Shown here: piece after piece, positions 37,683-48,893 of the stretch
How the letters are laid out: the number at the start of each line of letters is the position of its first letter
Numbering within the stretch: position 1 is the first letter of the stretch
DNA from: Nymphaea colorata
Taxonomy: Eukaryota > Streptophyta > Magnoliopsida > Nymphaeales > Nymphaeaceae
Reading direction: 5' to 3'
DNA length: 64,000 bases
Assembly (NCBI RefSeq): GCF_008831285.2
Contig: NC_045139.1
Location: forward strand, 15,110,354-15,174,353
Made by a program: the position numbers and the translations under genes
Notes under the pieces: model-generated
Databases searched by the model: none
What the model was told of the DNA's origin: nothing
What the model saw: only the letters and a program-made list of their open reading frames with translations

Positions 37683-40600
37683 TCAGGTCTTAGCACCACC
37701 AAACAAGAATTCTTCCAGTATCATAGTTGCAGTCTTAGGTCTATCACTTGACCCACTACCACTAATTGCTAAACTGGGACCAATATGTGAGTCATTCTTC
37801 GGAGTGCTGGTCTGCAGGCATGAAGCAGATGTTGCAATTGAAGTTCTCCTAAGTTCTGATTGATATTTGGAAGCAAAGGCAAGTGCATTAGAGATCGCCC
37901 TGCGAGTGGAGGATGGTGCATTCTTGTACTCTTGCTCTGTAGATTTGATATAAGGCAGTGAAGGACAAGCAGACCCCTGGGACACGGATGGTGTCTCCAC
38001 TGAGCTTTGCTCTGTAGATTTGATATAAGGCAGTGAAGGACAAGCAGACCCCTGGGACACGGATGGTGTCTCCACTGAGCTCTGCTCTGTGTTCTGATTC
38101 TGCTTTCCCACTGGAGTCTTGTCTTCCGCATTCGGGGGAGGCACATTGTGAACTTGGAGCTTGTTGCCATCACCTACAGACGGCTTCTCAAATGACAAAA
38201 AGCTTATGCCTTCAGGTACTCTAGAAGGAAGCATCCAAGGCTTTTCCGACTGCTGCTGCACCATCAGAACTTGAGGAGCCATCCTCTTGTTGCTGATGAC
38301 GTTCGTGGACTTTTTCATAATTGATTTTTCAGCACGCTTCTCATGTTCTATGCAGGTCTCTTTTGTGTTGACAGAAGCATCTCCATTAGGTGGCAGCTTG
38401 AGTACGTAAAAGTGACAATTAGAAAAAGATAATAATGGATGAAGTAATATTTGCCAAAATACATATGATCGACGATAAAAACACCTCACCTTATGCGAGA
38501 AAAGACAGTTATCTCCTCTGATACAGAAACCAGTTTGGACGAACTTATGACAAGGATATTTGGAGAGATCGTGATCAAAAGGGCATGCATCTCCTTTCAA
38601 GCATGGTTGAGATCGACTCGCAAAATATACACATGGCTGCAACAAAGTCATGTCAGAAGTAAACAAGAAAATAATGGTGGATAATGACACTAAGCCTAAG
38701 ACAAAATAAGGACCAAAACATTGAGGCTATGAATTTCTTGACATGATTAAGATTAACCAATATGAATTTCTTGACAGGAGACTACGCTTCAGGACAGGAC
38801 AGGTATCAGATATATTTTTGTCGAGAATTTGCAAATTCCTAGTCCCTTATCTTATAGACAAGCTACATCAATTAAAAAACTTGAACGGTATAGTGACATT
38901 TTTTCTAGACCTAAGTGCATGTACATTTATATCTTCATGAGAGAAAGAGAGTGAGCTTCTTATTTGAGACTAACTTGGAGATAAATGGTAAGAAATAAGG
39001 CAATTACAAGACAAATTGTCCAAACAATAATTGGTTCGGGCAAACTCGCACATCAACTATACTACACCAAAATGGGCATCTTTTTTTTTTCTGATCAAGA
39101 GTCTTGCATCAGACAGGGTAAAACTAAAGCAAAAATTGCATCTCTAGAAAAAAAGAAAAAAAGAAAGAAAATAAATTGTAAGGTGCACTCATGATCTAGA
39201 GGAAATTTAAAATTTAAGGAGGGCATAGCTAGGTGTTCACCAATTGGTTTGGACAAACAATCACACAACAGAACAACCAATAGTTTGCACAATCACAACC
39301 CAAAGGGTGATTCAATTTTTAATGACATACTATAATCACAGTCCTAGACCTACAAGAAATTAGGCATCAATGACACATCTAATGATCCAGCCATTTACAA
39401 TGTACAATCAGCTTTAAAGCTGTACTTGACACACCACCAGACAGTGCATCTAGATGTGCTGTTTTTTCCTTTGCTTCCCTTCCAGGGATACAATATATTG
39501 TCAGTTTGGAAACTGTTTATGATACAGAACCTGAGAGCACGCATGCATGTGTGCTGTGAGGGATGGTTATCCTTACACAAACATATGATGGTCGTTGGAT
39601 GAAATGCTGGCTAAACTAAGATCTTACAAGACTTGCTAGTGAAAAATACAATCTCAGGTTTAACATACTCATGCTAAGAATGTCATACCTGGGACTTTGT
39701 CAGGGGAACGGCATCATGTGAAAACTTGCACTCTTTACCCTGCACAAACACAGGAATCAGGTATCTAAGAGATACCAGCCACTCACAAGACACATACATT
39801 CCAAACTTCAACTCAACCAGCAGCCCCTACCCCATGGGGGGAAAAGGACCCAGCAACCTTAAATTTCCAGAAGAAACTGTAAAAATAACCAACCTGTCGA
39901 CACTGTCCATGCATGTAAAACCTACAGAGAGACACCGGTTTTGGTTTTGGAACTGAAATTGGAAGTTTCAGCTTCTTCACGCCAAGTTTTTTATTCATCT
40001 CAGCTCTTTTCTGCTTTTTCCTCTCCTGGAAGAGAGAAAATATTGGTTCATAAAAGATGACTAGCAAGAAAATGCCCATAAAAAGATTTTTAAATATAGG
40101 AATGAGCTAACAGTACTATTTATGCAAAAGGATTCCAGCATTCAGGAAGTCAAGATATAAAAACGTGATGAGATGAACTCGCAGGCTCAGGATGAAATCC
40201 ATTCAATTAATATCCATGACTTAAGATAGTGTATACCTGTCTCCGCGCTTTGGCTTTATCAGTTATAGGGCCCCTCTTTTTCTTGCCTTTGTGGAGCTCA
40301 ACATCCTGCATCAGCATATCAGTATGTTTTAGCCAAATAAGCATCTTAAATAATGTTAAAAGAAAAGGAAATGACAAACTTAGCCTAGTAGCATTTGCTT
40401 CATACATGGATCATTTACGCTGCATTAACAGTCTTTTGCTTTAAGAACTTCACACAAATCAATTAGTTGCATTCAACAGACAAATATCCAGGTTTTGATT
40501 TTACCACACAGATGGATATGAACATTTTAGACGTTTTGCATACCAATTTTCTTACCTTCTTGTAACATCAAAGTCATATCTTGATTTTGAAATTCTGCTG

Positions 40601-42796
40601 TCTTCATATTTTTATTTCATTCAATAAAGATCTTACGTTAAATCTAATAAAACTACTTTGGAGTTTGGACTCCTATTATAAAGGAAAACCTACAGCTTTT
40701 TGAAAAAAACCTTGACTACAATACATGGAGAAATAGAATGCTGGAGTTGCAAAACAAGTGAAGTGGACAGTTCCTACTACCACCGACTTCATTTAAGCCC
40801 TATCATTAGTACATCCTTTTAGGAAGTCCCTCATTGCCTCTCAATGATAATAAGAGGTACACACCACTAGTCAGCTCACGACTTTCTGAAGTTCTACAAA
40901 ATTCATCCAATCGTAGGACGACCTCTCCCAATTTTTTAAGGATCTGCTTAAAAAGCGCGTGCACACGCACACACACACACACACACAGAGAAAGGTTACG
41001 CACATCATAAAGTGATAAAATAGTATACCTTCCTGTCTGATACTGTTTTATAATCTTGAGCTAAATCTCCAGCTAAAATGTTTTCTTCTGGTACCAAGAC
41101 ATTCGAGTCAGGTTTTTCAGCTCCACCACCATGTTCTTTTCCCTTTTGACTTTCTAGCTCACCAATGACTCCTGCCTTGTCGGTTGGCTGCTCAAAGAAT
41201 GGAACTAATCAGGAATTTGTTCATGGGAAATTAAGTAAGAAATGAGAAAGAATGACGAGAGAGAAATTATTAATCGGAGAAAGCAAAGAAATAGAAGCAT
41301 CGCTGATTACCAGATTAGCCTTTATTTTGAGAGAATCCCATCCACCTGCATTTCCTTTAGGAACGTCAGAATTATTATCCCTGAAACTGGCACGAACAGG
41401 GCAATCTGTTGATGCTAGATTCTCGGGGACCTCTAGACAAATGTTAGAATAGATAAGATCCTTAGGAACCGGAACATTAATAGGGCCCTGATGGTATCTG
41501 GTGTTATTGCAAAAGTTTGTCTCTGAAAGGACGCAAATTTCTTTTGGTAGTAAATCTAAACTATCATTCATTGGAATCTGCATCTCATTATCTGAAATTT
41601 CTCCTTCTTCGAGCTCTGTTATTAGCATCGGAATAGTAGAATCTGTGGGTAGCTCGTTAACAACCACTCTGTCAAACTCCTCCGTCATGGAAGAAGATGG
41701 ATTTGCATCCAAAGAAACAAGTCTGCCATCCTCCCGCTCTTCTTGCTTTCTTTGACCGCCGTCAAAGGGAAGCCCCAAGTCTTCATCACGAACCGCATCG
41801 GCAACATCTTCAAATCCTTCAATATGTGCTAATTGATTCCTATCAGCCTCTTCAGTATGCGAATTTTCCATTTCAGTGGTAACATCTTTGTCCACAGAAG
41901 CAACTGGGAGTAGCTTCAAGGACCTTCCCTGAAAATCTGAGCATTCAACACCAACCTCACCATCCACTGAACCTGAATGAAATGCAGTTTCTATAGCTCT
42001 ATCCTGCATTCCAAGCTTTGGTGAAGGAGGTAAAAGGATACCAACTTCCAGGTAGGGGGTTGTAGAGCTCCGTGAAAAACCTGGATAAAAAAACAAGCAG
42101 CAAAAGAACAAAGAATTACCAGCTTGCAAGACAAATGCAACAATAAGAGATGCAATCCAACGCAACAAAGGATTTAAAATGTAACCACAAAAACACAAAA
42201 ATTTTCGTCATAGCAACTTGCAGCAAATAACAACTCCGCATCAATATTTTTTTCCATGTTACAGGTTGAGCTCCTCTGACTATATTGCTCATGAATGATG
42301 TCCTAAGAATGGTAAACTCTTTTACGACATCATTATCCATAACAGGTGGTTGGTTCCTTTGAAAGAGTTTGCCATCCAAAAAGCATCAAAAAGACAAGAA
42401 GAAAGATATGAACACTTAACAATTACCTGAATCAGAAGAAGAGGCAGCACCTTTTCTGCAAATGCATCCAGGGGTATCGACAGGACAAAGAGGAGGGTCC
42501 AAAGATGAGCCACTGATAGCCGAGAAGAACCGGCCCTTTAGAAGATTCAAGGCTCTTGGACACCTAACTGATGATGTCTCAAAATTGATGGGAGTCCATG
42601 TTGAATTGAAGCCGCAGGTGGGAGAGCTCCTGGAGTTAAAACCACTACCACTATCGTCTTCACTCAGCGAGAGGATGCGAATGAGGGAATTGAAGAAGGG
42701 GCCTCTCAAACAGAATCCTGTAGCAGGCGATGGCTCTTTAAGGTTGTTAACCATCGGGCCCGTTACCAACGATGGCTCCTCATGAAAATCCATCAT
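37683..42796 (-). CDS. Triple CCCH zinc-finger protein, C3H65/EMB1789 type
   Basis: Eight exons: 42427-42796, 41311-42080, 41029-41187, 40237-40305, 39894-40025, 39689-39739, 38490-38636 and 37683-38396; 2,412 bases, 803 residues, all phases agree. The first 430 residues are acidic and low in structure (ITELEEGEISDNE). A basic segment (KGKKKRGPITDKAKARRQ, then KKLKLPISVPKPKP) leads into three CCCH fingers: C490-C498-C504-H508, C519-C529-C535-H539 and C546-C555-C561-H565. The second has an unusually long first spacing (C-x9-C). The Arabidopsis counterpart, as I recall, is C3H65/EMB1789, needed in embryo development; the fingers are of the RNA-binding type and the protein is probably nuclear. 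The last exon contains a near-perfect 75-base tandem duplication. It is longer than the Arabidopsis protein, mainly through the acidic N-terminal part. Confidence 0.85.
37934..38083. repeat. 75-base tandem duplication inside C3H last exon
   Basis: Copies 37934-38008 and 38009-38083 differ at one base (ttt versus tct near the end), a synonymous CAA/CAG change. Each adds the same 25 residues, beginning SSVETPSVSQGSACPSL. The frame is kept. Confidence 0.95.
40965..40986. repeat. (CA)n microsatellite in C3H intron
   Basis: About ten CA units in the intron between exons 3 and 4 of the C3H gene. Confidence 0.9.
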
Positions 42797-43329
42797 GATA
42801 AATGAAGCAGTACTGCAAGAGAGCTCCTCTTGTATGTTGTATCAGAATCAGAAGAAGATGGGCATCGTCAAGATGAAGAGAGAAAGAAATGGAGAGCTCC
42901 AAAATGATGGTGATCTTTTAAGCGCACAAGGGAGAGATCCCACCTTTGCAGCCAGAACAAACCGACCTACATGGAGACTGCAAAAAGATCGGATTTGAGT
43001 CCACCAAACTTTAAATAGCTTGATCCAAAAAAATTGGAATCGTAAACCAACTTTCTGAATCTTTCATGGAAAAATCAAACTTATTATCCCCTGCAATAAA
43101 TAACTAGATTTTGTCAAGTCATGTAAAAACATAATTTTTCATGACACCCTAGGCAAGTAAGAGTGTCATTGTAAGCTTTCGGTTTGTCTCAATTATCTGG
43201 TGTATAAACAATTACCTTTTATAAAAGCAAACATAATTTTTCATGATAAGCATATAAAAAATATGGAACAATGTGTTTAATATCTTGGACACTTCAAAAA
43301 GGAAATCTCAAAAATTGCTATCTTACACC

Positions 43330-43400
43330 TTAAGGGGTGTAACGCAACAGGCCAGCAAGGCAGCTCACACTCAAGCAATCCAAGGTTCGAATCATGTGGT
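43330..43400 (+). mobile_element. tRNA-like segment, possible SINE
   Basis: GGTTCGAATCA at 43384-43394 is a good RNA polymerase III B-box. A weaker A-box-like taacgcaacagg lies 33 bases before it, the spacing of tRNA-derived SINEs. It does not fold as a true tRNA gene by eye and has no anticodon arm that I can place. Extent and ends are uncertain. Confidence 0.35.
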
Positions 43401-44559
43401 TATTGTCACGCTCCGATCTATGACAATTCTGAGCTACAAACAGTAGCAAATGTAACACTCAAGTTGAAAGATGTATACCATAAATCCACCCATGCACTGA
43501 AGCAAGCCAAAACCTTGGAGGCATAAGGGTATGACTTTAGGAGTTTTATGTTAGAAGTGATTTCTCCTAAATAAAGATTTAAAAAAAGTACTATGGAGAC
43601 CTAAAACGTCCTACTCGATGTGGAAGACAAAATACATATTAGGACTTAAAATAAGCATCTCATTAAGATACTTGTTAGAGAAACTATAAAACAATTGTCA
43701 CTACAAAAAAAACTGATTAAACAACAGTTTGTTATTCATCTCTAAGGACATCCAAGAAACATGATTATGCAACTAGAGAGAGACTTAGTAAACCTTAATT
43801 TCAATTATGATCATTGGCTGGATCTACAATAGAAACGTATATCTAGTTTCTCTAGAATGAATAAAACTTTTATGAATTTTTCTCAAGACTTTTGTTGTAA
43901 AAGGAACAACAACAAGATAGTCATAATTTCTAAATTTTCAATTATTTTTTGAATAGTTTTTCAAAAATTTCGAATTGCTGGTAGTTTCCCTAGGAAGACC
44001 GCAAATTTTGAAGAACTTCACGGAGAAATTGCAACTTGCGATTGTGTTAAGGCACAATAGACTAAAAGAGTGAGTCTATATGACAGGTTAGAAGCATGGG
44101 ACTTCGGAGATAGCTTGGCATAGGAAAGGATAATGCAAGATACTAAGTTTGCACCGTTCCAACTAACTAGTAGTTTTCAATATGAGAAATAGTCTGTTCT
44201 AGTCACATTTGCCCAGACAGATAAAAGGAAGAGGGCTACCCTAAGAGTATGATGAGCATACATGGTGCCTAAGTCATCTGCCAATCTATAAATAACTGAA
44301 TAAAATGAAATGAAAGAACAGTTTCTCACAATCTACAAAGATAGAAAACAATGGTTAACCACAACTAACCCCATCTTCCCGTTTGAATGCCTGGAAATTT
44401 ACTGTAGTAAAGGAAATAAAATTCAAAAGTGGGTACTCCATCCCAGTTTTATCAAACTAGAGATAAAAAGTAATACCGTTGAATGAGATTCTGAAACGAA
44501 ATTTCTGGAATGGGTCGGACAAAAATTCCGGGACTCAAAAAATGGCCGTTTAAGGCCGA

Positions 44560-45060
44560 TAAGAAACCTACCAGTCCTTCGCACCCCTCGAAGCGGACAT
44601 TGAGCACGCCCATACGGCTGCTGAGGATGCCGCACAGCCTGAGGACGCCGCAGAGCCTGGGGCCGTACCAGACGCTAGTGGAGACGCTGCGGACGAGCAT
44701 GACGGGCTCCCCAGCGGGTAACTCCTCCACCAGCTACTTCCTGGTGAGCATCGCCGGCCGCACACCTCGACCGTCCAGTCATCCCATCTGGTCCTTGGCA
44801 CCGTGCCGTGGCTTCGGACATGGTGCAGCAGGGCAGGCTTGTTGAAGCCGTGATTTCAACCTCCGCTTCGAGGCAAAGGGTTTCAACTTGTAACGGTTTC
44901 AGAGAGAGGCAGAGGGTTTTAGAGAAAACGAAGAGAGAGAGAGGGGGGGTGCGCTGAACGAGTCCCACCTGCAAATGAGAGAGTCGGTGGTTGACGGTTG
45001 CCGGTCGCCGGTCGTCGGCTCAATTTCACTCACACAGACACGCTGAAGAAGAGGGGTGCG
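44560..45060 (-). other. GC-rich island with leader-like and coding-like sequence
   Basis: On the minus strand a CT-rich leader (about 44885-45060) is followed by GC-rich sequence with two partly overlapping open frames: one starting ATG at 44820 (MSEATARCQGPDGM) and one, without ATG start, reading GEPVMLVRSVSTSVWYG. A donor-like gtaggt follows at 44570. Base composition differs sharply from the AT-rich surroundings. It looks like the first exon of a gene or a truncated gene, but no downstream exon was found before the C3H gene and I do not recognise the product. Confidence 0.3.
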
Positions 45061-47447
45061 AGGAAGAGGTGTGGCGGAGAAAAGGCGGCGAAAGTCAGTC
45101 GAAACCTGTTTTTATTGATAATTTTCAATTCAGCCCCAAAATTTATATGTATCTTTTAAAATGGCTTTCCGCCTTTTAACAAAATGACTTACTTTTTGAC
45201 AAAATTGCAAAGAAATGCTTAATTTCCAATGTTTCTGATATTCCGTCCTTGATGCTTATCAAACAGAGAAACATAAATCGAAGTCCAACAAACAGAAGAG
45301 GTTTTGAAAATCTGGATTTTGTTTCCAGTCTACCAATTCATGGAATTAAAATTCTGGAAACTTCATTCCATTTCCATATTTCCAAGAGATCAAACTATAT
45401 CCAAAAGGACTGTAAAATTCACATGGACTTTTAAGCTCTTATGCCAACATACTTTATATCTGTAGAAAAATTAAAGTTTGCAACGGAGTCATCCCAACAA
45501 CAATTAGCAATCAGTCTCTTATATCCAACATGTTTTAGCAAGTTTGGTACAAAGTTATGCAACAAACGTGTTCAAATGTGCTAGTGCTCACTCCTTTGTT
45601 GCTTAAAATTCACGTACCATGTCCATCAGTGAATTTCTCAAACAAGTTGGGTACAAAAATATTCAGTCACGAGATTCTACAATCTTGCTAGAAACTGAAA
45701 CTCAAATTCTTAAATCCCAAGTCCCCACCAGATTCAATTAAAGGACGTCACACAAGAAAGAAAGTGTGAGAAAACCAGCCTGCTAATCAACCATGGTCGG
45801 AAAAAGAAAAAAACAAAGAAAGCCTTTAGAACAAGCACAGCTGCACAGAGCTAGTGGTTAGCAATCCGGCAAAGCTGCAAACGTATTAAAGGGGAACCAC
45901 CAAACCTAAATGTCCAAGTTTAAAGCTCGAAATCTGTAATAAAAATGCGGAAATCAAAAGAAGAAGAAGAAAAGAGAGAGAGATTATCGCCTTTCAGACA
46001 ATCAGCAACCACGAGCTCCGGCGATGACAAGGGGAAAGCGCCGCTCTAGAAAAGGAACAAAAAATGAAGAGTAAGGAAGAAGAAGAAGAGAAGATAGAGG
46101 AAAAGAGAGAGAGAGAAACTCAGATCACATTCATTATTTGAGACTATGACTGCATTCTCCAACCTATGGGGCACAAACTCAAGTCGAATGTGGGCAGCCC
46201 ATGCAACAAATTTCATTATTTGTTTTTTCCAGTTTTACGGGATCATTATTCATTACCAACCAATGCTACTGTTAGTGGGCTATATTTGGCCACTTGAAAA
46301 CAATACCTTTCCTTTGCGGAAGAAATTTTAAAAAAATATATACAAAGGATCGACTGGCCATTAGAAGCCTCGTTGAGCAAAATCAATTTTTTGAGGAGAC
46401 ACAAGCGCAACTGCTAAAGCACTCCTCTCGATTCCCAAAGAATGAAATCCCTCGAGCGTAGGAGATGACAGTCGATCAGAAAAAAGCAAAGTACATGTAG
46501 TAGTGCATGCCGATGTAAATAACGTTATTGAATCCCTGTTCAACGGCGTTCAGTATAATGACAGCATGCCCTCTGTAAACACAAAGCATCTTCTCTTTCG
46601 CTACCGATGTACTTCAAGTTTGTGATGTCATCTTGTCGTAACACGTGAAAATGCTAGCGCGCAATGGCCACAACCAAGCCCTGGCTGATTATTCATGATG
46701 GCAAAGAGAAACTGCAGAACAGACCCAGCTCAACACAAGGATGGTAGGGGAGATGTCCCAGAAGCCCCAAGATGGCGGTGTATTCTTGTAGCCCAATGAA
46801 ACTGTTCCAGTTCAGAAGTATAAAAGCTTTTAATCATGTCTTCCTTGTCATGATTTTGGAAACGCCAAATGGGGACAAACTGTCTCTGACAGATGATTCA
46901 AAATCAGGAGAGATAACCTGCAATTTTGCAGGTGCATATCATAGAAATCTGTCATAAGTTGTCACTGCAGGGAGAAGTTCCCAAAAAGCAGCGACAATTT
47001 TAACGAGAAAAGTCACTTGAATTACAAATCAAGATCTTCAAATTACCATATGCAAGAGAACCAAAAGCACATTCGCAAGTTGTACACCCATAACCGTAGT
47101 GACATCACAAAGCATCTAAGCTTGATCACTTTAAATGGAGCCCCAACAAGAAACATGAATTGACGCACGAGCTTGCACATCGCAGACATTAAAACCAACG
47201 AAAGAAAAACTTAACTACATTCCGGAAGAGGAGAAAATGAAAGTCGAGACAATAGACCGCAAAAAAAAGAGTGGAAAACAACAAGAAGATCAGCTAATTC
47301 CAGATTCCAGAAAAAAAAATCATTCATGCTGAACATAAGAAAAAATGCCATTGAGCCATTACTGTAGGTAAGAGAGGTTATACCAAAATCCCCCAACAAA
47401 ATACAATTGCCACAAAAAAAAAATTAACTTGAACAGGAGAAACAAAA

Positions 47448-48893
47448 TCACATTCTTATACATGAAGAATCAAAATCATCAGGTGCAACTCTAGCAATCC
47501 AATTACTGAGAGTCTTTTTTATCTCAGAATGATTCACGTACGCCAATTCATACATACTGCAGAGGTTGACGACGACAGTCTCGTCTAAAGCAACTGATGG
47601 CATTCTTTCCAGTGCACTCTCCAATACTTTGATAGAGTCAGAGAGATCCCTTGAATACATTAGACACAACGCCTTGTTATTGATTGCAATCATGTCCGTG
47701 GGATCTCTTTCTATGGCTTCCTCGTACTCCCTGATTGCAGAAGCATAATCCTTCGCAACCAAATACATTAGTGCCCTATTTCGATTAACAAGATTCTTGA
47801 GCTTCATCTCGTCCATTAACTGGTTAGAAGAACCAGATTTCGACAAGCTCTCGATATGAGCAAATGTTGCCGTGGCGCCATTCAAGTCGCCAAGCTGCAT
47901 TTGCACATAACCGACCTTGGCAAGCAGCACGGGATCAGAAGGGTTCTGCCGCAACAAGTGATGAAGCAATGCTATGCAGGCGTCGAATTCTTTCTGGCTT
48001 AAATGGTGGCTAATAATCGTGCTAATCACAATCGTCTCTCTTCTTTGCCACAGTTGTCGACAAACTGTGGCCGCGTCAATGCTCTCGTCAGCAACAGCAG
48101 ATTTCCATTCCCCAAATTCATCGCCTGCAGAGGTCGATTCGCCGTGTGATTCAGCGGCCATTTCCGACGGAAAAACACCGGTATTTTTACTTGCTTCCGG
48201 AGCCTCCTGATTCACGCCAGGCGACAAGTCCTCAATAATTCCGCCATCGGATCCAGAGACCTTAGGTTCATCAGCGCCATCTCCAACATCCAAAGACTTT
48301 CCCGACAATCCGATCCTTCCACCCGTCGCCCCATCGGATTCTGAAATCACCGCCTCTCCATGAGAACCGCCTACGGAACACGATTTAGCAGACAATTCAA
48401 CCCGATCGGAGAAAGATTTCAATTTCTTCCTGACGAAATCGAGCAACAAATACAATCTATCGACGGTCTCCTGCCTATTCCCCAACCTCTCCGGCAACTG
48501 GGCGTGCAGCCAGCGGAGGCTGAAGGGGACCATTGACCCCGACTTGCCATGGTAATGCTCCGGGTACGCCTCGTACCGGTATTTCTCCGCGTTGAGGTCG
48601 CCGAGGCCGTCGATCTCGTCGAACGCCTCTTGGAACTTCCTGATCTTGGCGAGGGCAAGGACGGAGAAGGCGTGGTAAGCGAGATGCTCGTGGGGGGCCT
48701 TAAGGAGGGAGAGTTTGCGGGCGCGGTCGATCTTCTCCAGAAGGGACCGCCATGAGCCCTGGCGGGCGAGCTCTTGGAGGGAGTCGGCGTCGTAGCAGAG
48801 ACCGGAGAGGGAGCTCCCACCCGAAGGAGGAGGCGGAGCGGCGCCGGAACCGGAGATGTTGAGGTCCCTTACCTCTGCCGCGAGCTCTTCCAT
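47448..48893 (-). CDS. TRAPP complex subunit 12-like TPR protein
   Basis: A single 1,446-base frame with no intron, 481 residues, ATG at 48891-48893. After a Gly/Pro-rich start the conserved block runs ARQGSWRSLLEKIDRARKL, then PEHYHGKSGSMVPFSLRW (about 113-130), typical of TRAPPC12/TTC15. Residues 170-265 are an acidic, Ser/Gly-rich linker. The C-terminal half is helical TPR sequence, clearest at about 365-432 (NRNRALMYLVAKDYASAIREYEEAIE... NNKALCLMYSRDLSDSIKVLESALE), ending SNWIARVAPDDFD. TRAPPC12 belongs to the TRAPPIII tether, which activates Rab GTPases in ER-Golgi traffic and autophagy. Plant homologues are known from sequence. It faces the KIPK-like gene head-to-head. Confidence 0.9.
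   Translation of the reverse strand: MEELAAEVRDLNISGSGAAPPPPSGGSSLSGLCYDADSLQELARQGSWRSLLEKIDRARKLSLLKAPHEHLAYHAFSVLALAKIRKFQEAFDEIDGLGDLNAEKYRYEAYPEHYHGKSGSMVPFSLRWLHAQLPERLGNRQETVDRLYLLLDFVRKKLKSFSDRVELSAKSCSVGGSHGEAVISESDGATGGRIGLSGKSLDVGDGADEPKVSGSDGGIIEDLSPGVNQEAPEASKNTGVFPSEMAAESHGESTSAGDEFGEWKSAVADESIDAATVCRQLWQRRETIVISTIISHHLSQKEFDACIALLHHLLRQNPSDPVLLAKVGYVQMQLGDLNGATATFAHIESLSKSGSSNQLMDEMKLKNLVNRNRALMYLVAKDYASAIREYEEAIERDPTDMIAINNKALCLMYSRDLSDSIKVLESALERMPSVALDETVVVNLCSMYELAYVNHSEIKKTLSNWIARVAPDDFDSSCIRM

Larger units (their letters stand above)
42797..47447. other. Intergenic, C3H promoter to TRAPPC12 3' end
   Basis: 4.7 kb holding the C3H upstream region and the TRAPPC12-like 3' UTR. 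It includes a tRNA-derived SINE-like segment near 43330, a GC-rich island at 44560-45060 and a CT-rich (coding-strand minus) leader-like stretch at 45955-46125. No complete gene is supported. Confidence 0.45.
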
